Shown here piece after piece: positions 52,476-62,883 of a stretch of DNA of 64,000 nucleotides. The translations under genes and the position numbers were made by a program. Numbering within the stretch: position 1 is the first letter of the stretch; every line of letters starts with the position of its first letter. Location: positions 992,001 through 1,056,000 of the forward strand of contig OZ037915.1 of NCBI GenBank assembly GCA_964035575.1, read 5' to 3'. The stretch is from Rhynchopus sp. YZ270_cl-10. Taxonomy: Eukaryota; Euglenozoa; Diplonemea; Diplonemida; Diplonemidae. The notes under the pieces were generated by a model, which was not told where the DNA came from, searched no databases, and saw only the letters and a program-made list of their open reading frames with translations.

Positions 52476-52872
52476 GACTTGAAATACAACAGTCTCCTTG
52501 ATAGTGTATTAAAAAAAAAAAGATAAAAGAGTAGTTGAAACGTGCCAAAACGCATCTCAGCCACAAAAAAAAAGACAAAAAAAGAGGTGTCAAAGTATCA
52601 AATAAAAAAATATTTCATATGCCAGAGCATCAGGCCATTATATTCCGAACTTTTTTTTTTTATATAGTCTGTTGGTGTAGCGTCGTCGCCATTCAGACAG
52701 GTTTTTTTTTTAGATTATTTTCACTCCCGCAAAAAAAAGACATGGGAACACACCACAACACCTGCAGAGTTAGAATCTTATTGAGAGATTGGTTTTTTGG
52801 TGCTTTTTTTTTTCCATTATTTGGCCTTCAAAAAAAGGCGCGCCAAAAAAAATAGAATTTTCAACGTATGCT

Positions 52873-52903
52873 CGTATGCTTATTCAATAAATTGATAGCA
52901 TAG
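52873..52903. repeat. Palindrome family I, diverged
   Basis: CGTATGCTTATTCAATAAAT then TGATAGCATA. Confidence 0.5.
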
Positions 52904-53506
52904 GAGGAGGAGGGATCAACACAAAACAAATGTTCCCAAAAAACTAGGAAAACTAGGAAATGAGAGAAGGGGAGGGCAAATGCCGCTTTGCGGAGGTTCC
53001 CACTACGTAACGTTTTAATGGAATAAACCAAAAAATGGTACAAGCTTGGAAAAAGCCTTCGTTTTTTTTTTGTTTTTTTTGGATGAGCTTTGTTTGTTTG
53101 TTTTTTTAAGTCCACACTTGTTTGCGGGTTTCACCACCTGACCCAACCATCCCCCCCGCAATCCGCCAACCAGATCTGATTCTCATTTTCATTTCATTGT
53201 GGAATCTGGTACACTTTTAAATGCGTTGACATAAATAAGTGTCCTGTACCCTCCTCTTCACCGGGTTTCTTCATCGGTAAAACAGAGGTCACACACAAAG
53301 ACGCCTGAATGTGCTATTTTTCTAAGGGCAAAAAAAAAGTCAAGTGGGGAGGGGGTTGGGGGAGAACAAAGAGGTGATCATAAAGTGAAATTTTGAAATT
53401 TTGATGATGTGGCACACCTTAAGGAGGGTACAGGCACAGTGCAACCCTCTGCCCAAAAGCTAATGAATGTTCAGCTGTAGACTATTCGTCTATGTGCACG
53501 CACGAT

Positions 53507-53615
53507 GGTGAAGTAAATGACTTGGCTTTGTGTTTTTATGTTGTGGTTTTTCACCGTTTGTCTTACAACGGCGAAAACCACAAATCAAATTATTTACTTC
53601 ATCTTCGTGTAAGGG
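53507..53615. mobile_element. MITE-like inverted repeat (GGTGAAGTAAAT ends)
   Basis: CACGATGGTGAAGTAAATGA at the left and ATTTACTTCATCTTCGTG at the right, with a second inverted pair GTGGTTTTTCACCG/CGGCGAAAACCAC inside. Related ends occur at 16710-16786. Confidence 0.65.
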
Positions 53616-53639
53616 TGATTCAGAACTTTGCAGCATAAT

Positions 53640-53880
53640 ATTTGGCTTGAACACAAAGCTCTCTCTTGACAGTGTACCTTGGATGTGCGTAAAGTGTGTA
53701 GTAAATATTGTGTGGTGATATTTTTATTACTGCAATACGCTCCCACTGACTACCTGGCAGTGAAGAGGAAACCTCTTTAAGGCCGACCCAGTGCACCGGG
53801 TAGACCTAATAAAAATAGAAGCTGGAAGTGCACAACGCCTCTGTGGACGCAGGCACTGCACTTCAAGTGGGTTGTCAAAT
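53640..53880 (+). repeat. Families C (partial), H and B in series
   Basis: 53640-53690: CTCTCTTGACAGTGTACCTT. 53717-53790: CCCACTGACTACCTGGCAGT with AAGAGGAAACCTCTTT. 53815-53880: GGAAGTGCACAACGCCTCTG with TGGACGCAGGCACTGC. Confidence 0.6.
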
Positions 53881-54074
53881 TGAGGGTACTTCAATAAAAG
53901 CAAAGGCACTCTCCTCGAGAATAGGTGAGCCTAAAAAAAACCTTAAGAAAAGTGTGTGTTCTGTACAAGAGAAATGCCACGTACCAACACCTCAGGTCAT
54001 CGTTTTTTTTTTACTATGTCACGCTGACTTTTGTGGCGTCGTGTCGAGACAACAAAGATGGAAAGTATTTTCAT

Positions 54075-54104
54075 CATATGCAATCAATAAATTGATAGCA
54101 TATG
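54075..54104. repeat. Palindrome family I, best copy
   Basis: CATATGCAATCAATAAATTG then ATAGCATATG: both stems pair fully. Confidence 0.8.
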
Positions 54105-54267
54105 GTGAGGGATCAACAAAAATGGTCCCATCTTTCTTTGTATGGTGTGTGTTTTGCAAAACGTAGAAAAGATGGAAAGAAAAAAAAAACGACGGTCTAT
54201 TACCGTTCCCCATCATAGCGTGGGGTTTGTTGGTAACAGGCACACACAGACACCTCACACCACACAC

Positions 54268-54392
54268 ACACCTCAAATCCAGGGCGTTCGCCCCGGGGCG
54301 AAAAATATTTTTTTTCGTTAAAAAAATCTTTTCCTGAAAAAATGACATTTTATTTCGCCCCAGGGCTTCGCCCCACCGGGGCGAAACCCTGT
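54268..54392. repeat. Inverted repeat with GGGCGTTCGCCCC hairpins
   Basis: CAGGGCGTTCGCCCCGGGGC at the left and CACCGGGGCGAAACCCTG at the right, with a second GGGCTTCGCCC hairpin inside. Confidence 0.65.
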
Positions 54393-54949
54393 ATAAATAA
54401 ATAAATAAATAAATAAAAAAGGGGGATAAAAAAAAAAGAGAGAGAGATTTCTCCCCACCACCCTGTCGACCCCCCCGGAGGGGGGGTCGCAGAGGGGTGT
54501 CCACTGTTCCGCAAACCCGCCTGCCGTGAGAGGAAGTTTCCCCAGCTCTCCCGCTCGCTCCTCAATCCTGCAGTCTGCTGAAGGTGTACCGTACCCCCTG
54601 TTATAGAAGGTGTCACTGCTCGTGTCAACTCTATCTTCAACGGCAGAGAGTTGAAAATAATCAAAATAAGGATGAAGTCTCATATGACAGATGCCTCTCT
54701 CTTGTACATCTGTTTGATTAAACAACACAAAGAGACCCTCAGTGAGGGGGGATTGATGAAATTCTCCATCGTTTTGCTGGTTTTAGTATCAGGAAAGTTC
54801 AGCTGTAATAGCACTTGTGCTGGGGAAGGGAACACGCGCAAATCGCAAATTTTTTCTGACCACTCAGTACCAGGGATTCACCCCACACGAACTAGCTTCT
54901 CTCCGGCGGAAAAATTTTTTGACCGGCTATTTTAAGCACTAGTAAAAAA

Positions 54950-56500
54950 GCAAAAATTTAGGGGTTTTTGGCATTTCGCCACGATCAGGAAAAAACGATG
55001 GCGATAGCGAACGCCCTGCTCAAATCTCCTAAAAAAAAAGAACGCAAACACATGAGATAACGGACCCCCTTTTTCTTGTTTCAATTTCCCCCCCTCCCCA
55101 TGCTGTCCGTGTCGCTTGGGGTTCTATATTCCTGGTGCATGGTGGCTACAACTAAAGAAAGAAAGGTTGGAAAGATGATGTCTGCATAATGGTGTGGCTG
55201 AACCCTTAAAAAAAGGGTATTAGCAGTTTGGTATCATTATTTTTATCAGTGGAAATGGGGGGGGGTTTCAGCCACACACCACATAAGGGTTTAAAAAAAA
55301 GAGAAAAAATTTTATGAAAGATGAACCTAAGCCTCTTTTGTGTTCAGACATCTAAAAAGAGAAGTTGAAAGTGCAAACATCGTTCATCAGCGGACGCAGG
55401 GCACTGGGGAAATGTTTGGGACACTCTCGCTCACATCTCTGGTGGGGCGCGCTTCGACTGTAAGGTGCTACTCAACAGAGGCGTGATAGGTCTTCTCAGT
55501 AACGACAGTCAATCCAAATGTGTTTGACGTCCGAAAAAAAATTAACTAAATGCTAGTCTGCGTTATATTGTTGCATCGACAAATAATTTTATACTAGAAA
55601 AAAAGGAAAGGTTTGTAAGATGAACCCTGAGCCTCTCTGTGCTTAGTCACCTTTGATCACATTCGCTTATCGCGCAGCAAAAAAAAAACAGCAAAAAAAG
55701 ATCTGTACTCAATGTCATCCAAAGCCTTTGTTTTTCAAGGGGTTTTGGGGTTCTCTAGAAAAGACAAATTTCATGATTTGCCCTTTTTTGTTTGAAAACT
55801 TGGAAAAATCACGTGTCGCAACAGAATATATCCACGCCACGCCCACCTTTGTTTGTTTTTAATCAATACCTCGACCCGAAGCAGGCTGGGTGCGACAAAG
55901 TCGCCTTCTATGTATTGAGAACAATATCACAGAGGCAAATTCTGGTCAGACATAACCCCTTTCCTTTTTCTTTAAAGAATGCAATCACTTTAGCTGAAAT
56001 GGGTGGTATCTGTTTTTGTGGAAACCACCCCCCCCCTGTAGGTGATCAGTGATAAGTGAAACAATCCTATTTTCCATCAGTTCTAATTGCACTAAAATTG
56101 TTTTAGAATATAAAATGGTAGTTGCCGATGCAGGCACACATCTCCGACTGACCCACTGTACGATGCCAGCCCCAGATGAATTGTTTTGAATATAAAATGA
56201 AAAAAACCCCTCCTTAACGAATCGGCTATCATCTACACGAAGGTGGGGAAAGAGACCACCTTTTCTAGAAGAAAAAAAGCTCAAAAAGTGCTGGAATGCG
56301 TGGAGAGGAAGAGACACACACACACCACACATCGCACATGAGTGAAGTGACAGAGACGTTGTCTTTCTTTGAAAACTTGGTTGTATTAGTGTAGCCACCC
56401 GAGGATGAACTCTACAAGAACATTTTTTTCCCCTTTCCCAATGACGTTGTCATCCTACCGAGTTGCTATTGCGGGCACAGTGCTCCTAATAAATTTGAGT
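54950..56500. other. Gene-free repeat-rich stretch
   Basis: No supported gene. Contains TIR family P at 55189-55282, family A hairpins at 55311-55353 and 55612-55680, family B at 55357-55405, a GATCTGTACTCAATG repeat at 55697, family G at 56112-56175 and family D at 56369-56418. Confidence 0.55.
55612..55680 (+). repeat. Hairpin family A with tail
   Basis: TTTGTAAGATGAACCCTGAG, CCTCTCTGTGCTTAGTCACC, then TTTGATCACATTCG and a CGCGCAGCA end. Confidence 0.7.
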
Positions 56501-56511
56501 CCAAACAAGTA

Positions 56512-56635
56512 GAGCTGCAATACAAAAGCCCTCTCGTGAACGGTGTATCTTTGGTACATGACCGGTTGTACCGAGGGGGGTGAACACCCAACCATTGCAG
56601 TCCTACAATCCATTTCGTGGTTTACAATAAATTTG
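56512..56635 (+). repeat. Dispersed repeat family C
   Basis: GCAATACAAAAGCCCTCTCG to CATTTCGTGGTTTACA. Confidence 0.75.
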
Positions 56636-57198
56636 ACCGATGCCAAGCATATTTGGAGCACAGTATGTAACTGAAGCCTTGTATTTTGCATCAGTGGGTA
56701 TATTTTTTTTTTGTGTGCACGCTATCTTTCTTTTTCACAAACTTGTCTGTGCGCAGGGAGAATGTACTCCCTACCACAAACCTGAAAACGCCTGGTGGGG
56801 GATCTACAAAACCCTTTAAAAAAAAGCAAAGAAATAAAGAAGAAATAAAAAGGGGGAATAGAGAGAAGGGGACGTGAAGTGGGAGAGTGGAATACTTTTT
56901 CAAAATTCAAAAAAAAATGTTTTTTTTTTTTTCGTTGTTATTTTGGCGAGAATGCAAAACTAAGAGGAAAACGCTCGACAAGGGGTGCAGACCCCCCTTG
57001 GGGGCTTGACCTCAAATCTCAAAGGGTGTGTGTTGCTTCTAACAAACCATTAGCAGGGGGATTTGGGGAATGTTCGAGTATTTTAGGGATCTAAGTAAAA
57101 ATATTTTCGTTGTAGGTCACGAGAAGTTTATCTGTAAATAACATGATGTAACTTCAAGCTGCGGCTTGTTATTTCAATTTTTTTTTTTTCTCTTTTTC

Positions 57199-57246
57199 TG
57201 AAAACTTGGTTGTATTAGTGTAGCCACCCGAGGATGAACTCCACTA
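57199..57246 (+). repeat. TIR family D, left half
   Basis: GAAAACTTGGTTGTATTAGT, GTAGCCACCCGAGGATG, CTCCACTA. Apart from this and the family P end at 57648, 56.7-58.05 kb shows no feature that could be supported. Confidence 0.65.
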
Positions 57247-58266
57247 CACATTTATTTTGTAATTTTCTTGAGAAAAGCTCACCTTTGACTATAGAACACT
57301 CATTTCTAGGTCAAAAGCGTCAATTTTATTTAAAAAATAATAGAGTGAAGAAAAAAGACCCGTAAAAAGCCAACCTGACAAACAGTCTGGGGGTGATGTG
57401 GACTGCATATTTTGCTAGAACAGACGAAGCAAGAAGAGGATGGGAAAAAGAGAGGGGGAAAAAACGCACAAACTCAGAAACAGTGGTCGCGCTAAAGTCG
57501 TAGCGTTAACTCGGGATTTTTTTTTTTGGGGGGTTCCTCGCAGGAACGCCAGATTTTTCCCATAAAAAAGCGAGACGACTGCTCAGAAACAGACGATCTT
57601 GTGAAAGAGGGTTGACATGATTGCTTACTCTAAAACCTTGTGAACTGATGGTGTGGCTGACGAGTGGTCCAACTGTTTAGCTTTGAAAAAAGGGGGGGAA
57701 ATAAATAAAAAAAAAGGGGGTCTTTGCAGACATCGCAAAAATATGAATGTAACGTGAAGAGAGATCGCTAAAAAAAAGTTTTTTTTTGTACACTTTCTAT
57801 TCAAGAAGCTGAGAAAGAGAGAGAGAAAGAGCGTTCCGAGAGGGGTTGTATTGAACACATTCTCTGTGCAAAAGAGAGCACGGTCATCATGAGAAGAAGG
57901 ACGGCAAGATGGCAGGGCAGAAACAACTACAGTCATACAACAACCAGCGGTGTGGGGGGGTAACAAAACACCCCTCCTTAGAGTTTTGAAATCTCAAAAC
58001 CCATCATTAGTTTTTCCCCCCCCCACCGGTGTTTGCTGTGTGACAATAAAATTTTGTTTGAGTATAGACTACATATCACTAGATAGCAGTCGTGGTGTGA
58101 CGGTAAAAGAAAATAGCTGAAAAGGATACCATGTAAATCGCTCTCACATAAAAAAACGTTCAAAAAAAAATGATGAGGACGGGAGTCTATCACACTTTGG
58201 GCTATACCCGCGCTGTAAGGATTACCCTATAGCCGATGGAAACGCATACATCTTGAAAAATAAATC

Positions 58267-58335
58267 TGGTACAGTCCATAAACCCACCCCCCTAAAAGGT
58301 AACCTTTTAGGGGGGTGGGTTTATGGACTGTACCA
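58267..58335. repeat. Perfect 69-bp palindrome
   Basis: 34-base arms around one central base: TGGTACAGTCCATAAACCCA ... CTAAAAGGT, A, ACCTTTTAG ... TGGGTTTATGGACTGTACCA. No mismatches were found. Confidence 0.93.
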
Positions 58336-58741
58336 TCTTGCAAAAAGATGGATTTTTTGGGGGTTCATTTTTTTTCGCATCATTTCAAAAAAAAAAAAAA
58401 AGGGATTGAAAGTGCAAACGCCTCACCGCAGCACATTGGGTGTGGAGAGTGGGTTGCTTTACCCTCCCCGTTTATTTGTATTCATGTGTAACGGCACCTC
58501 CCTTCACAAAAGCTCACACTGAAGCAAAAGGGAAAAAGCACCACAACATTCACGACTGTGAAGAAGGGGAGGAAGAATATCAAACAATTCATTGGGTTTT
58601 TTTTTTTTTTTCGTTTCTTTTGCAAACAAATTTAAAAAATAAAGGGAGGTGTAAAACGATGTACACAAAACCCTAGGGAGGGATGTGTGTGTGTGTGTGC
58701 GTGGGCTCCTCACCAATTATTGACACTCAGTTCAATGGTTT

Positions 58742-58792
58742 TTTGAAAACTTGGTTGTATTAGTGTAGCCACCCTAGAGTGTGCTCCACTAT
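58742..58792 (+). repeat. TIR family D, left half
   Basis: GAAAACTTGGTTGTATTAGT then GTAGCCACCCTAGAGTGTGC and TCCACTA. Confidence 0.65.
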
Positions 58793-59809
58793 TTCATTGG
58801 TTTTTTTTTCCCGCTCTCCGCCAATGTTGAATATTTTTATGAAGAAAAAAAAAAAACAAAAGGCTGCGAACAACACTACTCAGATTTGATAAACCCTGGT
58901 TGTGTTATTTGCAGTTTAAAAAAAACAAAAATCTTCAATATTGATGAAACACAAACGTGACTCACTTTTTTAATACCTCGTTCTCACCCACACTGGGTCA
59001 TTTTATTTTATTCTCTCTCTCTCTCACTCACTCTCTCACTCTCTCTCTCTGTACACGCCCTTTGCGAGGCATTAACACAAAAAAAAGAAGAAAAAAAAAA
59101 TGGATACTTTTTTGATAAATTATTGGAGTACTGTAGTTGCCTCGGGTTGTGTTGCCACACGTTGCGCAAATCTCCACTGTTTTTTTTTAGAATACGTTAT
59201 GGCCAAGACGCGGTATTACCACCACAAGCCACAACCGCTTTGTTTCAAGGGGGGCAAAAAAAAAAAAAGCTAAGAGGGGGCTGGAGTTGTCACCACAGAG
59301 TTGGGGTGGTTTGGGAGGATGCTGCGAGGACAGACAGGGAAGGAGGGAGGAGGAGGAAGTGGTCAGATCAGCAAAAAAGGCACACACCCCCTACACTGGA
59401 CTGCCTTTTTTGTTGCCCTGGGATGCTAAGTTCAAAAGAATTATTCGGTACGTTCATGATTGCATCACTACCATCACCACCATCACCATCCGTCATGGAG
59501 AGAGAAAAAAATTTTTTTTTTCAATACGAAGCGAAAGGAGGGTCTAAAGGAAATATCTCCTTTTTTTGTGTTGTGTAAAAAAATATAAAAGATGAAAATA
59601 TTGCGACAGAAAGAAAAGAAAAGAAAAAAGAAAAGAGAATTTTAACGTGCAAAAAAGAAAAACGCCTCATCAACCGACGGACGCAGGGGGTACTGAAAAG
59701 AAAGTGAAAGGGTAATACGCAGTAGGGTTATGGGAAAAAAGAGAAAAAAAAGAGACCTCTTTTAAAAACGAATATTGTTATCACAGTCAGGAAACAAAGA
59801 AAAAAAAAG

Positions 59810-59991
59810 GTTTATAAGATGAACCCACAAGCCTCTCGTTTTGCTTAGTCACCCTTTTTTTGATTACATTCGTTTTATCGCACAGCATCAGCTGCAAGTG
59901 GGTTTACACAAATTTTGTTTGCACGGATAATGGCAAACAAATAGTTTTATAAGATGAAACTAAGCCTCTGAGCTTAGTCATCTTAAGATAA
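59810..59991 (+). repeat. Two hairpins of family A
   Basis: 59810-59892 has the full element with its tail. 59944-59991 (TTATAAGATGAAACTAAGCC then TCTGAGCTTAGTCATCTTAA) is the best hairpin seen: AAGATGA/TCATCTT and CTAAG/CTTAG both pair fully. Confidence 0.75.
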
Positions 59992-60231
59992 CACACACAA
60001 CACAAAGACACACAGAACTAATCACAGAAACACACAGGCAATAAGGCAAATTTGTAGAGCATCTCCCAAATAACTGCTTCCAAGCACAACACATCCCTTC
60101 GCCTTTTTGGACCATCTTCCTCGCAAAAGGAGACATTCCAAACAAAAAAACCCCTTCACAAAGACAATTTTGAAAGGGACAAAACCGCCTCGTCAGACAC
60201 CACCGCGGACACTTGGGAGAGTATTTTCCTC

Positions 60232-60299
60232 TTGAAAACATGGTTGTATCAGTGCAACCACCCTAGAGTGTGCTCCCACTAATACAACCAAGTTTTTCA
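60232..60299. mobile_element. Complete palindromic TIR element of family D
   Basis: TTGAAAACATGGTTGTATCA and GTG at the left, CACTAATACAACCAAG and TTTTTCA at the right, around CCACCCTAGAGTGTGCTCC. It shows that the other family D copies are halves of a palindromic MITE. It lies about 80 bases after the stop of the cyclin gene. Confidence 0.75.
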
Positions 60300-60380
60300 G
60301 AAAAACTCAAAATGTCAGAATACTCTTTTCTTCCATTTCTTCTCTTCCCTCTCCCTCTCCCCCTCCTCCTTCTCCCTTTT

Positions 60381-60884
60381 TCAATAGCGTCTCTCCTTCC
60401 CACCATTTTTGCAGGCCCTTTTGCAAAACCGCGAGAGATAGGCGTTGAAGAGGGGGGTGGAGACATCAGCTTCCCAGGCGAGGTCGTTGAGGAGGGTGCG
60501 CTCGAGGCGTGCGAGCTCTGAAGTGCTCACACCCCCGACGAATGCGAGGGTGGGGTTGGTGGGGGCAGCGTCGCTGAGCCATTTGGTGGCAACTACGAGA
60601 GAGGCCAGGGCGAGACGGTGGATGTTGTGTCGAGTAGGGTGCAGACCCGTCCGTTCGCACACCCGGTCGATGTAAGCGACAGCAACCAACAACACCTCAG
60701 CCCCACACCCGGTCGCCTCAACCCATCTGGCGAGGTACGCCTCCAAGGACACCTCCGGCAGCTGTGTGGTGTCGTACACACTCACAGCGGCACGGCCGCC
60801 ACGTTCTGAGGCTTTCTGCAGTGCCTTCCCAACAGCACCTCCAATCTGCGAAGCGCTGGCCTGTGTGCACCCAGCACAGCACAT
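60381..60884 (-). CDS. PHO80-like (P/U-type) cyclin
   Basis: An intronless gene of 167 residues from the ATG at 60884 (MCCAGCTQASASQIGGAVGK); the frame is open further up but the sequence there is a CTCTCC microsatellite. It has the single cyclin box of PHO80-type cyclins: ARWVEATGCGAEVLLVAVAY, IDRVCERTGLHPTRHNIHRL, ALASLVVATKWLSDAAPTNP and VSTSELARLERTLLNDLAWE. Such cyclins bind a CDK and link it to nutrient or morphogenetic signals; they are the common cyclins of trypanosomes. The N-terminal Cys residues (MCCAGC) could be lipid-modified. Upstream, a long pyrimidine tract precedes the ATG. Confidence 0.88.
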   Translation of the reverse strand: MCCAGCTQASASQIGGAVGKALQKASERGGRAAVSVYDTTQLPEVSLEAYLARWVEATGCGAEVLLVAVAYIDRVCERTGLHPTRHNIHRLALASLVVATKWLSDAAPTNPTLAFVGGVSTSELARLERTLLNDLAWEADVSTPLFNAYLSRFCKRACKNGGKERRY

Positions 60885-61061
60885 TGCAGGGGTGGTTGAA
60901 AAGTGGAGTAGCAAAGAATTAAGATAGAGGGAGAGGGAGAGGGAGAGGAAAAAGGGGGGAAAAAAACACAACTTTCTGGGTGGGTGAAATGTGTGTGGGG
61001 TGTGGGGAAATGGATAGCATCAGGTTGGTGCGCTAAAGGGGGGGGACCGAACCTCAAGCAT

Positions 61062-62040
61062 GGAGTTAGCACGACGCTACGTTCTATTCTTGGGATGTGT
61101 TGTATGTTTCACAACAACTGGAAAGCTGCTAGAGTCGTTCCTTGCAGATGCCGAAGACGACGTGGACAAGATTGTGGAGAAAAGGTAGTTGCTGATAAAG
61201 AAAAAAATGAACACGATTCGCGCTAAGAAGTGGATTTTGTTTCAAAAAACCTTCGATCGGTATGGCGAAACAACTCAGGACGCTTATGAATGAGCTTGAC
61301 GCACTCTGAGGTACTTGAAGCAAGACGAAGACAAGGAAATCACGGTACACTTTGCGAAGGATGTAAAGAACATGTTGTGGATGATAATGCGTTAAGGGGT
61401 GAACACGACAAATGTCCTGAAGCAGCGCTGGCACCATTAGACAGAGCGCAGACATCGTGGACCTTGAGAACAGTACAGCCTTTCCACAACGGTACCCCCT
61501 CTTGAGCACTGTTGAGGAACAAAACACGTCCACCACACCCAGGTGTACAGTCACCTATCTGATCGTCTTCCAGCAAATCTACATAACCCGCTCCAACGAG
61601 GTGCAAAGAAAGGTGGACGACCACTGCAGGGTTTTGGTTCGCTGCTCGTCACCTGGCCCCAAAAATGCTCATGACAAAAGAGATTCTGCCGCGTGAAGAG
61701 TTGCTGTCCCTCTTGCCTGTTCTCAGCGAAGATGAATGGTGTACCATGTGTACCAGGATCATCATCAGAGCAGGAACAACTCTTTTCGTGTCAATGCGGT
61801 CGGCTTCTGGCCTCACCTAACAGCTATGCACAGACACCCTAAGCCAAGGTGTGGCAGGGAGCTCTGTTCCTGCCATTGTATCGCTGTTTCATTGTAAAAA
61901 TATCGGCAAAAGGTACTATTCCAACTCCTTCAAGCGAACCACACAGTCGAACATGCTGTTCACCTCACCTTCGCATGCTTCCAAGGCTCTTGACCACACA
62001 ACACAACCTCCTTACCGACGTCTCCTACTATGCGTCTAGA
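61062..62040 (+). pseudogene. Decayed plus-strand coding trace, family unknown
   Basis: Consecutive plus-strand stretches have coding-like composition in changing frames, including a hydrophobic start (RRYVLFLGCVVCFTTTG), an acidic helix (SFLADAEDDVDKIVEK), KKWILFQKTFDRYGETTQ and LPREELLSLLPVLSEDEW. It looks broken, with several breaks. It is the only plausible coding signal against the direction of the other genes, so a decayed mobile-element gene or an inserted gene fragment is possible. No family was recognised. Confidence 0.3.
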
Positions 62041-62387
62041 GCACCGATGAGCACGTGGTGTGCCATTCGTTGAAATATACAACCCAAGAATCCCCTGCTG
62101 AGTGCACCGAGCACAGCATGAAGCCACCAGCCCACCCGGGAACGTATTGCGGGATTCGTTTAAACCACCCTGCACCCACCCACCCCGCAGTTGGCCAACC
62201 TCGCCCTCAAGACGCAGTGCGTATTGCCTTCTTGGGGCACCTTTTTCCAAACAAACTCCTTTTAATCCGTTATCGAGACGCCCACCCTGCACCCACCCAC
62301 CCCGAACCGAACCTACGAAGAAGGACACATGACTACCTGCTTCACCCGCACACCCTCTCTGAGGCCTAGCCAGCGATCGGGGACAGT

Positions 62388-62883
62388 GTTGTGTTGCATC
62401 TCAAGCCTCGGGGGTGGTGCCATACCAGCAAAGTTGGTAAAGCCCGCACAGAGACCTCAAGCACACACCCGTAAACTGCCTGGGCGAACCATAGGTACTG
62501 GCCAAATCCCCCTCGGAACAACACGGCCCCGAGAAGTGGTACCCCCGCCAGTCAGGTGCGTCTCCCACCCCGCCAAAGAACGCATCATACCACTCATATC
62601 GCAAGCCCGCAAAGCGAAGAGTGGAGCCCCCTGGTGGCGCTGTGGTGATTGACACCACCACACAACGACCGAACACATCGCACCACATCACACCCCACCC
62701 CAACCACACGGCATCCCATCATCATGCCGTCACGTATCGCGTGTCGATACGGAGGCTTTGATCATGAGGCACGTGACGTGCAGTGATGCACGCAGAGAGA
62801 TGACTGCGTCCCTGCCTACCCCACCCACCTTGCGTAGCAGTGCAGACGGCACACCTAAGCTCTCAACAGCACATCCTCTCTCA
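62388..62883. repeat. 497-bp segmental duplication, copy 2
   Basis: Second copy of 41917-42413. Sequence on both sides is unrelated. Just upstream, the phrase CACCCTGCACCCACCCACCC occurs twice (near 62168 and 62283). Confidence 0.9.

Noticed and set aside
60885-60971. Longer N-terminus for the cyclin
   Set aside because: It is coded by a CTCTCC microsatellite (Leu/Ser repeats) that looks like an upstream pyrimidine tract; the ATG at 60884 precedes the conserved region.
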